A DNA stretch of 64,000 bases from Pseudomonadota bacterium (GTDB taxonomy: Bacteria > Pseudomonadota > Gammaproteobacteria > Burkholderiales > Chitinibacteraceae): NCBI GenBank assembly GCA_026399755.1, contig JAPLQI010000074.1, positions 1 through 64,000 of the forward strand, written 5' to 3'. The notes under the pieces are model-generated. The model ran no database searches and was not told the origin of the DNA. It saw only the letters and a program-made list of their open reading frames with translations. Positions 55,096 through 63,887 of the stretch are shown piece after piece. Made by a program: the position numbers and the translations under genes. Position 1 is the first letter of the stretch. Each line of letters begins with the position of its first letter.

Positions 55096-55803
55096 TTACT
55101 TCTTTACCCTAGTCTGCGAGCGCAGTTTGTAGCTGTTGCCGGGGTGCAATAGGCGGCTGAAGCTGACTAAATGCTTATGCGACCATGTGCGGCGCAGTAC
55201 GCGCAGGCAAGGCTCGGTGGCGGCAATATTCAGGAAAGCTTGCTCGGCCACATCGGGCAGCACGGCTTCTACCGTGTGCTCGATATCGGTGAGCGGGCAG
55301 CTTTTCATTAAGTAAGCGTTCGGCGTTTCGATGCTGAAATCTTGCTGTAGATAATCCGGCGCAAAAGCAGGATTGACGTAGCGATCCTCAATCTGGATCG
55401 CTTTATCGTTTTCAAAATGCACAATTAGCGAGTGAAACAGCGTTTCGCCTGTTACGAGGCCTAGCCAGAGTGCGATTTCGTCTTGAGCAGGCTCGGCACA
55501 CAGCCGCTCCACCGATGCGCGATAGCGGTGGCCACGATAGGCAATTTCTTCAGCAATATTATTGATATCCAGCAGCGGTGATTCGGCTTTGCGCTCGGCA
55601 ACATAGGTGCCGTCCCCCGCAAACCGAATCAACACGCCTTCGCTGGCTAAATCACGCACCGCTTTATTGACAGTCATTCTGGACACACCAAATTGCAAGA
55701 CCAGCTCGGCTTCGGTGGGGATTTTTGCGCCTGGCAAAAAGCGGCGTTCGCGTATGCCTTCCAGAATAAATTGGCGGATGCGTAAGTGGATGGGTTTGTT
55801 CAT
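55096..55803 (-). CDS. hutC: GntR-family histidine utilization repressor
   Basis: A 235-residue repressor: GntR winged helix (LPGAKIPTEAELVLQFGVSR, MTVNKAVRDLASEGVLIR) and a UTRA effector domain (DEIALWLGLVTGETLFHSLI, IQIEDRYVNP) that binds urocanate. It should repress hut genes at TGTATATACA sites. I start at 55803 (MNKPIHLR); an earlier in-frame Met would add 22 unlikely residues. It heads the block hutC, DUF1302, hutIGUH. The two operators found lie before hutI and hutU, none clearly before hutC. Confidence 0.93.
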   Translation of the reverse strand: MNKPIHLRIRQFILEGIRERRFLPGAKIPTEAELVLQFGVSRMTVNKAVRDLASEGVLIRFAGDGTYVAERKAESPLLDINNIAEEIAYRGHRYRASVERLCAEPAQDEIALWLGLVTGETLFHSLIVHFENDKAIQIEDRYVNPAFAPDYLQQDFSIETPNAYLMKSCPLTDIEHTVEAVLPDVAEQAFLNIAATEPCLRVLRRTWSHKHLVSFSRLLHPGNSYKLRSQTRVKK

Positions 55804-55979
55804 GGCGGCATTGTAGCGTGATGCGTGAGGGAGAGGAAAAGTAGAGGTGAGATTATGGATGAGTGCCATTCATTGAGTAAGTTATACGTATTAATTTATA
55901 TAGTCTAAATATAAATATGTTCGATTTTCTTTTTGTTTTTTGAAAAGTTTTCGTAAGCATTGTTGATGGGAGGTGGCTT

Positions 55980-58184
55980 GTGAGCATGGTTTGGTTTAGT
56001 GAGTGCAAGGAAAAAACTGCGGCTTCAGGCCAGCATACGCCGCTTTATTTTTTAAATCAGCAGCTATTATGGGGGCTTTTATTGCTGGGTTTGGTTCCGC
56101 TTTTACTGTCTGGAGGCTTAGGCTATCAGCGGAGTGAACAGAGCTTGCGTGTAAAAACGGAGCTGTATTTAGCGGCGCAAGCGGAAGCGGTGATCGATAA
56201 AATTGATAGAAATTTGTTTGAACGCTACGGCGATGTGCAAATGATTGCACTCAACCCAAGCGTGCGTGGCTCACCTGAAGTGGCGACTGCCGCGGCCAAT
56301 GCCTATGCACGGGCTTATGGCTTTTATGACTTGATGATTGCCGTCGATATGCAGGGCAAAATTGTGGCGAGTAATACGGTGAGTGGTGATGGGCGGCGTA
56401 TTGCAAGCGAAAAATTGCTAGGGCAAAGCGTGGCTGGGGCCGCGTGGTTTAAAAAGGTCAGCGCGGGGGCTTTAACTAGTGGCCAAACTTACTATGCCGA
56501 TGCCGCCAAAGACCCCTTATTAGAGGCTGCGCTGGGGCAGGCCGAGATTAGCCTGTTGTTTGCTGCGCCTATTGTGAATGAGCAGGGAAAAATCGTCCGC
56601 GTCTGGGCTAATTTTGCATCCTATGAAAGAGTGGTGAATGCCATTGCCCATGCAGCAGAAAATCGCTTACACCAGAGCGGCTATAAAAAAGTGCATTTGC
56701 AGGTGGTCGATAAACAGGGCCGCGTTTTAAGTGATTCTTTGGGCCAGTCATTTGGCTCAAGCCTGCTTGCCAAAAATTCAGCAGCTGTGCAGGCCTTGAT
56801 GGCGGGCAATAGTGGGGTGCTAACAGAAATAAACCATGGCGATGAGGAGTTGGTGGCCTTTGCTACATCAAAAGGCACTTTAGGTTTTGCGGGCTATGGC
56901 TGGGGAGTGTTGGTGAGGCAAGATACGGATGAAGCCTTTGCATCGGTTAGAGATTTGGGCCGTGCCCTGCTGATTTCCTTACTAATTGCGATTCCTCTGG
57001 TGATTTGGCTGGCCTTGGCGATCAGCAGGCGTTTTCAGAGAATGACGCTACAGCGTGAGCAAAATTTAATTCGTGATGCCGCCTTACAAGACTTTACCTC
57101 CACTGTGCATCGGGCTTTGGAGTTGGCCGAAAGCGATAGTGATGCGGCTGGGATTATCTCGGAAGCGATCGAGATCGGCTTGCCGCAACGAGCTACTGGC
57201 TTGCTGATGTCTGACTCAAGTACGGCTCATTTATCGGTGATGTCTAGTAGTAAAAATTACACGACAAATTGTGCTTGTGGGGTGTCATCCCCCGTTCAGT
57301 GCCTCGCATTTCGGCGTGGGCAGGTGCAAAGGTTTAATGATGGGAGTGCGCTGGATGTGTGCCGCTATATGCGGGGCCGTGAAGGCGGTGATTGTTCTGC
57401 GGTGTGTATTCCCTTGACCAGCATCGGTCAGGCCGTGGGGATTTTGCATATTGTTGGGCCAGCAGGGCATTTACCCAATGAAGATGAAATGCTACGTGCA
57501 ACAGCGATTGCCGCTCATTCGGGCATGCGTTTGGGTGTATTGCGGGTAATGAGTGAATCACAATTGCAAGCACGTACAGATCCGCTAACGGGCTTGCTTA
57601 ATCGCCGTAGCTTGGAGAACCAAGCCGCCCGAGCCTTAGCTCTGCCTGAGCCTGCCTGTGTAGCTTTTGCCGATATAGATCACTTTAAGCGTTTAAATGA
57701 TAGCTATGGTCACGACACTGGGGATAGAGCTTTGCGACTATTTGCACGCGTGCTGAGAGAGGCATTGCGCCCTGGCGATATAATCGGGCGTTTTGGAGGT
57801 GAAGAGTTTGTGGTGGTTTTTCCAAGCACCGATGAAGCGGGTGGTTTGTGTGGCTTAGATCGGGTACGAGCCGCCTTAGAGTGCCGAATTGCCATCGCTG
57901 GCTTACCGGTTTTTACCGCCAGTTTTGGCTTGGCCACGGCCTATGGCCCCATCGAGTTTAATGAGCTGGTGCGCACTGCCGACATGGCGCTGCTTGAAGC
58001 CAAACGCACAGGGCGTAATAAGGTATGCATTGCAGGAAAATTGAGTCAGCCAGTGGAGGACGCGCCACCTGATCCTTTTGAGCCAGCAAAGGCGAGTGCT
58101 GCTCTCTTGGCGGAGCCTGTGTATGGATGTAGGCGTGAAATAGAGGAGGAGAGCAGGGGTAGCGGGCCAATCCTGTCAACTTAA
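55980..58184 (+). CDS. Membrane diguanylate cyclase with Cache and GAF sensors
   Basis: A 734-residue protein: TM1 (about 28-48), a periplasmic Cache domain to about 320, TM2 (about 332-352), a GAF domain (about 380-530) and a GGDEF domain. The active site is GGEEF near residue 607, with an inhibitory RxxD site (RPGD) five residues before it. RTDPLTGLLNRRSLE starts the domain. It makes c-di-GMP. Start GTG 55980; the ATG at 55986 is also possible. About 45 C-terminal residues past the domain are unstructured. Confidence 0.9.
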   Translation: MSMVWFSECKEKTAASGQHTPLYFLNQQLLWGLLLLGLVPLLLSGGLGYQRSEQSLRVKTELYLAAQAEAVIDKIDRNLFERYGDVQMIALNPSVRGSPEVATAAANAYARAYGFYDLMIAVDMQGKIVASNTVSGDGRRIASEKLLGQSVAGAAWFKKVSAGALTSGQTYYADAAKDPLLEAALGQAEISLLFAAPIVNEQGKIVRVWANFASYERVVNAIAHAAENRLHQSGYKKVHLQVVDKQGRVLSDSLGQSFGSSLLAKNSAAVQALMAGNSGVLTEINHGDEELVAFATSKGTLGFAGYGWGVLVRQDTDEAFASVRDLGRALLISLLIAIPLVIWLALAISRRFQRMTLQREQNLIRDAALQDFTSTVHRALELAESDSDAAGIISEAIEIGLPQRATGLLMSDSSTAHLSVMSSSKNYTTNCACGVSSPVQCLAFRRGQVQRFNDGSALDVCRYMRGREGGDCSAVCIPLTSIGQAVGILHIVGPAGHLPNEDEMLRATAIAAHSGMRLGVLRVMSESQLQARTDPLTGLLNRRSLENQAARALALPEPACVAFADIDHFKRLNDSYGHDTGDRALRLFARVLREALRPGDIIGRFGGEEFVVVFPSTDEAGGLCGLDRVRAALECRIAIAGLPVFTASFGLATAYGPIEFNELVRTADMALLEAKRTGRNKVCIAGKLSQPVEDAPPDPFEPAKASAALLAEPVYGCRREIEEESRGSGPILST

Positions 58185-58198
58185 GCACAATGTTACTT

Positions 58199-58320
58199 GT
58201 AGGGCGGGGCAACTCGCGAGCCATGCTGAACAGTACGCGGGTTGCACCCACCCTACGATGATGTAATGCTTGTCATTGTTCGGCTAGCATGATGACGACT
58301 GGCTAAGTTCATAGGGTTGG
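58199..58320. repeat. REP-like repeat, full copy matching the left window edge
   Basis: GTAGGGCGGGGCAACTCGCG, then CGCGGGTTGCACCCACCCTA, then TTGTCATTG and TGGCTAAGTTCATAGGG match the element at 1-125 in order and orientation. Confidence 0.75.
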
Positions 58321-58358
58321 GCAGCATGCCGCCCATGCTTTAAATAAGGATGCGCTGT

Positions 58359-58784
58359 TTATTTCTTGAGTAAATCGCGAATTTCGCGCAGTAGCTCGAT
58401 ATCTTCAGGTGTGGCTACGGGGGCCGCAGGCGCAATGGCTTCTTCGCGCTTGAGTTTATTCAGGCCTTTAATCACCAGAAACACGGCAAATGTCACGATT
58501 ACAAAGCTGATCATCACATTAATAAATACACCGTAATTAAGCGTAACCGCGCCTGCTTTTTGCGCTGCGTCTAAGGTTGCATAAGGCGCAGGAGTTTTGC
58601 CCTCAGATAATAAGAAATATAAATTAGCAAAATCGACCTTGCCCATCAGCATGGCAATGGGCGGCATGATGATATCTTTTACTAATGAATCAACAATCTT
58701 GCCAAAAGCCGCACCAATGATAATACCAACGGCTAAATCAATTACATTACCGCGCATTGCAAATTCTTTGAATTCTTTAAACAT
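58359..58784 (-). CDS. mscL: Large-conductance mechanosensitive channel
   Basis: A 141-residue two-TM channel subunit. [20 protein letters not shown] and the glycine-rich [20 protein letters not shown] are the MscL N-terminal and pore helices; the C-terminal helix [15 protein letters not shown] is also typical. It opens under membrane tension to release solutes on hypo-osmotic shock. I start at 58784 since the family begins MFKEFKEF; an upstream in-frame Met adds ten unrelated residues. Confidence 0.96.
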   Translation of the reverse strand: MFKEFKEFAMRGNVIDLAVGIIIGAAFGKIVDSLVKDIIMPPIAMLMGKVDFANLYFLLSEGKTPAPYATLDAAQKAGAVTLNYGVFINVMISFVIVTFAVFLVIKGLNKLKREEAIAPAAPVATPEDIELLREIRDLLKK

Positions 58785-58850
58785 GCGATACCCCTGTTGC
58801 TTAGTGACTAACAATGGACAAACTCTCTTTTAATATAAGCGAAATGTTTT

Positions 58851-58890
58851 CGTAGGGCGGGTGAAACCCGCGGATTTCACCCGCCCTACG
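58851..58890. repeat. Compact REP hairpin
   Basis: CGTAGGGCGGGTGAA (58851-58865) is the exact complement of TTCACCCGCCCTACG (58876-58890), loop ACCCGCGGAT. It is upstream of mscL. Confidence 0.9.
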
Positions 58891-59017
58891 ATGACTCAAT
58901 ACTAGTAATTATGCGGAGCGCTGAGCAAGAAAGACGACTTGCACTTCCTATAAAAACCAAGCTCTACCTTGCTAAGTTGATAGGGGTGAAATGAACTTGC
59001 TACCACAATACAATAAA

Positions 59018-60073
59018 TTAGCGTTTAATTTTGGTTAAATAGCAGGTGACTTCTTCGCGATCATGATAAAGGTGACGGGCGCGGATTTGGTAGCGGATAC
59101 CTGCACCACCTAATGCGTCATCAATAATATCTAAACAGCGTTGTAATTCATTCCAACGTTTTTTCATTGGCAATTTAAAGTTAAAAATCGCTTGGCGGGC
59201 GTGGCCTTTGATTAGCCAATCAGAAATCAGCGCGGCAATACGGGCAGGTTGCTCAACCATATCGCAAACTAGCCAATCTACTGGGCTTTTTGGGCGATAT
59301 TTAAAGCCGTCTTCACGCAGGTGTTTCACGCTAGGGTGAATCGCCATACTGCCTTTCATTGGGCCGTTGTCGATGGCAAAAATCTTGGTGCAGCCACGGC
59401 TGACCATTTGCCAAGTCCAGCCACCAGGGGCTGCGCCTAAGTCTACGGCGCTCATGCCAGGTTTAACTTGGTTAGATTCGGGGACCAACATCATAAAAGC
59501 TTCGGCTAGCTTTAAAGTAGAGCGGCTAGGTGCATCGGTTGGCATACGCAGGCGAGGAATACCCAGCTGCCAGTTCACAGAAAAATCAGGGCGGGTAAAG
59601 CCGATATAGACGCGTTCTAAAGTAGGGAAGAATAAATGCAGGCGAGTGGTGGCGTCTGGTTTGTTGGCTAAGCCTCTGGCGGCGAGTTTTGCGTCGAGCA
59701 AAACGCCAAATTTACGGCTAAAGGAGGAAATTTCCTTGCCATCATTGGTGTCTGGGTATTCGATCCATACATCGCGCCAAGGGCCTTTATGCGCTTCGTG
59801 TAAGTTATCAATGGCCGTTAAAATCGGTGTGAGCCTATCTTTGGGCGGCAGATCGAGCGCTTCAACTACAAAAATAATTTGGCGCGGGAAAACCCAGTCG
59901 CCGCATTCTAATGTGCGATAAAGCTTGTCCCAATCGGCTGGGCGCTTAGGCAGGAAGAGACAAAATCCTTGGCCAATTTCCCATTTTCCAGAAATGTTGG
60001 CTTTAGAGGTGAATTCGGCCTCCACATCGGCTTCGAAACCGGGGCGGCAATAAAAAAGAATGGCATGTGTCAT
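59018..60073 (-). CDS. rlmM: 23S rRNA 2'-O-ribose C2498 methyltransferase
   Basis: A 351-residue enzyme. The N-terminal THUMP-like region (AILFYCRPGFEADVEAEF) and the SAM motif SAVDLGAAPGGWTWQMV are RlmM hallmarks, with the K-D-K-E-like residues in SDWLIKGHARQ, VDWLVCDMVEQP and FNFKLPMKKRW. It methylates C2498 of 23S rRNA. Normal length. The kinase gene starts 31 bp beyond its stop side on the same strand upstream, so read-through is possible. Confidence 0.95.
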   Translation of the reverse strand: MTHAILFYCRPGFEADVEAEFTSKANISGKWEIGQGFCLFLPKRPADWDKLYRTLECGDWVFPRQIIFVVEALDLPPKDRLTPILTAIDNLHEAHKGPWRDVWIEYPDTNDGKEISSFSRKFGVLLDAKLAARGLANKPDATTRLHLFFPTLERVYIGFTRPDFSVNWQLGIPRLRMPTDAPSRSTLKLAEAFMMLVPESNQVKPGMSAVDLGAAPGGWTWQMVSRGCTKIFAIDNGPMKGSMAIHPSVKHLREDGFKYRPKSPVDWLVCDMVEQPARIAALISDWLIKGHARQAIFNFKLPMKKRWNELQRCLDIIDDALGGAGIRYQIRARHLYHDREEVTCYLTKIKR

Positions 60074-60103
60074 GGGCGTAAGGATACCAGATTATTGCTG
60101 TTT

Positions 60104-61648
60104 TTAGCTGGGTTTGCCTTCCTTAGGCAGGGGGGCAATAAGGGGGAAGCAGGCGATAAAGCAAGTGCCTTTACCTTCTTCGGAGTTCACAATCAGTGTG
60201 CCGCCTAAGGTTTGCGTGACTAAATTAAACACCACATTCAGCCCTAGCCCGCTGCCGCCGCTACCCCGTTTGGTGGTAAAAAACGGATCAAAAATCTTTT
60301 TAAGATGCTCGGCAGGTATCCCTGCTCCGTTATCTTCAAAGCGCATGGTCACGCTATTGTCGATCCTTGAAGCATGCAGCGTAATCAGTCCTTCTTGCCC
60401 TTCGCTAAAGGCGTGCGCCAAAGCATTCGTTAGAAAATTAGTAATAATCTGGGAGATCGCACCCGGATAGCCGTCTAGATCGATTTTTTCTGTGCAGCTG
60501 GTTTCAATCTGTACGAAGGTGCGTTTGAGCGTTGGCTTTAAACTCATAATCACTTCATCAATATATTCACCCAGCTCAAAAGTTCGTCTGGCTTCTGATG
60601 TTTGATCGACGGCCACTTGTTTAAAACTCTGGATCAGTTGGGCGGCACGTTCAGCATTGGCAAGGATCAGGCGGCTAGATTCAACGGCCATTTCGGAATA
60701 GCGCATAACTTCTGATTTTTTGATAGCACCTGCGTCTAAGCTGGCTTTAAATACCTGCGTGTCTTCAAATAAGACCGACGCACTGGTGAGGATTACGCCA
60801 ACAGGGGTGTTGACTTCATGCGCTACTCCAGCGACCAAGCCGCCTAAAGAGGCCATCTTTTCCGCTTGAACTAAATTGTTTTTCGTTTCGTTAAGCTGCT
60901 TAAAGGCGCTTTCAGTGAGATCCCGCGTTAAGCGCATGGCGAGTTCAGCGGCTTTTCGGCTTTCTAAGTCATCACACAGCCTTTGGGCAATGCTGTGTAC
61001 TGCATCGGCCACATCGGCAAATTCGTCTTTTCGGGTTTGCGCGAGTTTGATGTCGTTAAAGTTAAATTCTTTTGCGTCGGCAGCATGAATGAGCGCTTCT
61101 CTGAGCTGGCCAAGAGGCCGAATCACCACCAGTAATAGGCTGTGTGACAGCGCCATAAAGAGTAGTAAATCAAGTAATACCACCTCGATAATCTTGGCGA
61201 TCACTATTTGTTGTAAGCGTGCTGCAATCTTTTCTCGTGAAAAAACATACACCACTTTACCCATGGGCTTAGATACTTCATTGGCAGGGTAGTAAATAGG
61301 GAATGTTTGGGCATCAGGGGGCGTGATGCTTTTATGAACTTCGATCATTTTGCCCTGATCATTGATTCGGCCATCAACCTGCTCTTCGTTGTTGTAAACC
61401 AATAGGAGTGCTAAGTCGGCAGACTGCATTTCTGCCTCGACCACTAAGCCTAATTGCGTACTATCGAAATTCCAGAGGATGCCGGGCAGCACCGTCTGCA
61501 AGCGCTTTTGTAGCGCCATTGCAGAGAGGCGTATATTGTTTTCTAGCTCTTGCTGCGTTTGCCAATAGGAAATCACGCCAGAAGTCGCCAGAAATAGCGT
61601 CACGATGGCTAGAAAAATAATATTTAGACGGGAGCGTATGCTGTGCAT
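60104..61648 (-). CDS. Membrane sensor histidine kinase
   Basis: A 514-residue kinase: TM1 (about 9-30), a periplasmic sensor of about 130 residues, TM2 (about 150-175), HAMP, the H-box LGGLVAGVAHEVNTPVGVIL, N-box NFLTNALAHAF and G boxes DNGAGIP, GSGGSGLGLNVVFNL. The H-box with HEVNTPVG marks the HPK4-like group. No response regulator gene is adjacent, so it is an orphan here. Confidence 0.9.
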   Translation of the reverse strand: MHSIRSRLNIIFLAIVTLFLATSGVISYWQTQQELENNIRLSAMALQKRLQTVLPGILWNFDSTQLGLVVEAEMQSADLALLLVYNNEEQVDGRINDQGKMIEVHKSITPPDAQTFPIYYPANEVSKPMGKVVYVFSREKIAARLQQIVIAKIIEVVLLDLLLFMALSHSLLLVVIRPLGQLREALIHAADAKEFNFNDIKLAQTRKDEFADVADAVHSIAQRLCDDLESRKAAELAMRLTRDLTESAFKQLNETKNNLVQAEKMASLGGLVAGVAHEVNTPVGVILTSASVLFEDTQVFKASLDAGAIKKSEVMRYSEMAVESSRLILANAERAAQLIQSFKQVAVDQTSEARRTFELGEYIDEVIMSLKPTLKRTFVQIETSCTEKIDLDGYPGAISQIITNFLTNALAHAFSEGQEGLITLHASRIDNSVTMRFEDNGAGIPAEHLKKIFDPFFTTKRGSGGSGLGLNVVFNLVTQTLGGTLIVNSEEGKGTCFIACFPLIAPLPKEGKPS

Positions 61649-61736
61649 GCGTTTTAGGCTAGGTGAGTTTACTTAACAATAGCCCTCTATGTAATTAAAG
61701 GGCAAGTTAAGTCATCGTTTTTGAATCAGCTTATGG

Positions 61737-62402
61737 CTAATTCTTGCTAGTGAGATAAAACGCATCATTAAAAGTGCTGACCCATTGTGGCCGCCAAATG
61801 ACGAGCAACGTCATATAAATACCGCAGGTAAAACCCTCAGGCCAGCCCATAAGAAAATAATAGGGGAGTTGCTCCTCTATTAAAAAATCCAGTGGATAAG
61901 CATGACTTGCAGCCAGTAGGCCGCAGGTAAGCAGCCCCACCGACCACATCGTGAGCAGGCTGGCGACAAAACAATTTACAAAAATATAAACAAAGTAATT
62001 TGCTGGTAAAGCGCGTTGTGCCCAAGTGAATAAATACTGAGTGAGCGTCACGGGTATAAAAGCCACAATCAGCCACGCTAACCCAAAGCTGCCCCAGTCT
62101 GCATGGCCGTAAGCCGTATCGGCGGCGAGTACGGCGGCAAGACCTAGTAGCGCTTTATCCCGCCCGGCAATCATGGTGAGCGCGCTTGCACCTAGCAGGT
62201 GAAAGGATAGGCCGGGCAGGATACTGGCTTTCATTTGCCAGAAGCCCAAAATAAAAACACTTGCACCAAACCAGCCAGTAAGGCGATCTTGAGTAAGAGC
62301 AAACCAAGGAATGCGCACCGCAGCATGCAAGATGAGCAGGCCACTGAGTAAGGCAGAACTCAGTAGCAGCCAGTTTGCAAACGGTGCGGCAATCAGATTC
62401 AT
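61737..62402 (-). CDS. CbiM-like energy-coupling-factor permease
   Basis: A 221-residue integral membrane protein with six or so TM helices. FHLLGASALTMIAGRDKALL and YVFINCFVAS-like FVYIFVNCFVASLL recall the CbiM/NikM metal-uptake permease family, though the N-terminal metal-binding MHI motif is absent. The last bases overlap with the hydrolase gene (ATGA), so the two are coupled. The substrate is unknown; the ATPase and T components are not encoded nearby. Confidence 0.75.
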   Translation of the reverse strand: MNLIAAPFANWLLLSSALLSGLLILHAAVRIPWFALTQDRLTGWFGASVFILGFWQMKASILPGLSFHLLGASALTMIAGRDKALLGLAAVLAADTAYGHADWGSFGLAWLIVAFIPVTLTQYLFTWAQRALPANYFVYIFVNCFVASLLTMWSVGLLTCGLLAASHAYPLDFLIEEQLPYYFLMGWPEGFTCGIYMTLLVIWRPQWVSTFNDAFYLTSKN

Positions 62403-63043
62403 CTATTTTGCCACTCTTTATTCACCCAATCGCCTAGCTGAGTGAGTTTGCCGTGGAAGTAATGGCCAACGCCGGGGAAAACTACGATCGGCAGCGATTG
62501 CGGTCTGGCCCAGTTCAGTACGGTTTCTAGACTAATGACTTCATCTTCTTCGCCATGAATCAGCAATGTTTTGCTGACGGGCACGGTAGGGAAATTATGC
62601 CGGCTGACTGCTGGGCCAATCAAAATCAGGCCTTCCACCTGATCACTGCCTATGCGCTCGCAGAACTGGCTTTGTACAAAGGTGCCAAAGGAAAAACCTG
62701 CCAATGTCAGGCGGCTAAGCGTTGGATGCTCGCTTTTGGCAAAAGCCAGTACGGCTGCCATATCGTCGACTTCACCGACGCCATTTTCAAACTCACCCGC
62801 CGAATTGCCCACGCCACGTAAATTGGGGCAGTAGGCCACATAGCCTAAGCGGCTGAGGGTTTTGGCGAGGGTATGCACAATCTTATTGCTGAACGTGCCG
62901 CCTTCGGTGGGGTTGGGGTGGGCGACCAGCACAATGCCGACGGTGGTTTCGAGTGCTGATGAGAGGCGTAAACATTCGAGTTTACCTGCCGGACCATCAA
63001 TCTCAATGAGTTCAAAAGAGGGGGCTTTACGGGGTGTGCTCAT
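62399..63043 (-). CDS. Alpha/beta hydrolase
   Basis: A 214-residue hydrolase. VLVAHPNPTEGGTFSNK is the oxyanion strand, GFSFGTF the nucleophile elbow (Ser), LIHGEEDEV gives the acid, and GVGHYFHGKL the catalytic His. This matches the COG2945-type dienelactone-hydrolase-like family. I start at 63043 (MSTPRKAPSF). It is between a ferredoxin gene and a permease gene on the same strand, likely one operon. Confidence 0.87.
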   Translation of the reverse strand: MSTPRKAPSFELIEIDGPAGKLECLRLSSALETTVGIVLVAHPNPTEGGTFSNKIVHTLAKTLSRLGYVAYCPNLRGVGNSAGEFENGVGEVDDMAAVLAFAKSEHPTLSRLTLAGFSFGTFVQSQFCERIGSDQVEGLILIGPAVSRHNFPTVPVSKTLLIHGEEDEVISLETVLNWARPQSLPIVVFPGVGHYFHGKLTQLGDWVNKEWQNR

Positions 63044-63136
63044 AACGTGTGGCTTTGCGGGGCGGGCCCGCCTAATGAATGGATATAGAAAACACGGGCA
63101 ATCAGACTGATTGCCCCGATGCATGCCGGAAGGCGC

Positions 63137-63448
63137 TTAAATTTTTAAACGCTCAACAATGCGGCCATTCACGATGTGCTCGTCGATAATCTCGTCGATA
63201 TCGCTTTTATCAATATAGGTATACCAAACTGCTTCTGGGTAAACGACCAAGACAGGGCCTTCTTCACAGCGCTCCAGACAGCCCGCTTTATTGATGCGCA
63301 CTTTGCCGGGCTGGCTCAGTCCTAGCTTTTTAATGCGGCCCTTGGCGTGCTCCCACATCTCAACCGCGCCGCAGCTCGCGCAACTCTGGCGCTCACCCGG
63401 CTCGCGCTGGTTTAGGCAAAAAAAGACGTGGTGCTGATAATGGCTCAT
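63137..63448 (-). CDS. Thioredoxin-like [2Fe-2S] ferredoxin
   Basis: A 103-residue ferredoxin of the (2Fe-2S) thioredoxin-like type. Ligands C11, C23, C57 and C61 are in VFFCLNQREPGERQSCASCG and KAGCLERCEEGPV, the pattern of Azotobacter Shethna-type ferredoxins. It ends with WYTYIDKSDIDEIIDEHI. It is the first gene of the ferredoxin, hydrolase, permease run. Confidence 0.92.
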   Translation of the reverse strand: MSHYQHHVFFCLNQREPGERQSCASCGAVEMWEHAKGRIKKLGLSQPGKVRINKAGCLERCEEGPVLVVYPEAVWYTYIDKSDIDEIIDEHIVNGRIVERLKI

Positions 63449-63535
63449 GGTGGCCTCGATGTTGGAAGTGAAAATTTATCGTCGGGTAGGGCAACCCCAA
63501 ACGCGCTAACCAAATTATTTTTTATTAGCAAACAG

Positions 63536-63812
63536 CAAAAAAACGTAATAACCGCGCGCTCTGCACGGGGCTTTAGAGTCCCCTTGAAACACGCCGAAGC
63601 GAGGAACAAGCGGGCGGGGTTTCTTTGATGCCTGTTTGAGCGAAGCGAGTTCCGCAGCCGCCGCTCGATTGTCCGCAGATGAGGGGCTTTCGTGTTTCGT
63701 GGGGCGGCCTTCTTTGGCTTCGTTTCTTGGCCGTTCAAGAAAGGAAGGCCCCCGCGGTGGCTACCGCTCCTAAATTCACGTGCCGAAGGCACTAAAAAGA
63801 TCGTTTTGATTT
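63536..63812 (-). repeat. Long dispersed repeat, copy 2 of an inverted pair
   Basis: Its reverse complement contains TTTTTAGTGCCTTCGGCACG, GGCCAAGAAACGAAGCCAA, CAATCGAG, CCCCGCCCGCTTGTTC and GTGTTTCAAGGGGAC in the same order as 46246-46484. It lies between the ferredoxin gene and the right-edge CDS. Confidence 0.8.
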
Positions 63813-63830
63813 TGCTTAGCGCGTATGGAG

Positions 63831-63881
63831 TGCAACTCGCGTACTTTTAAGCATTGCTCGCAGCTTGCACCCGCCCTACAA
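63831..63881. repeat. REP-like half copy
   Basis: TGCAACTCGCGTACTTTTAA, GCATTGCTCGCAGC and TGCACCCGCCCTACA match one arm of the REP family, directly next to the long repeat. Confidence 0.65.
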
Positions 63882-63887
63882 AATCAA

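Noticed and set aside
63445-63792. 115-residue open frame next to the ferredoxin gene
   Set aside because: Lies within the inverted copy of the same dispersed repeat.
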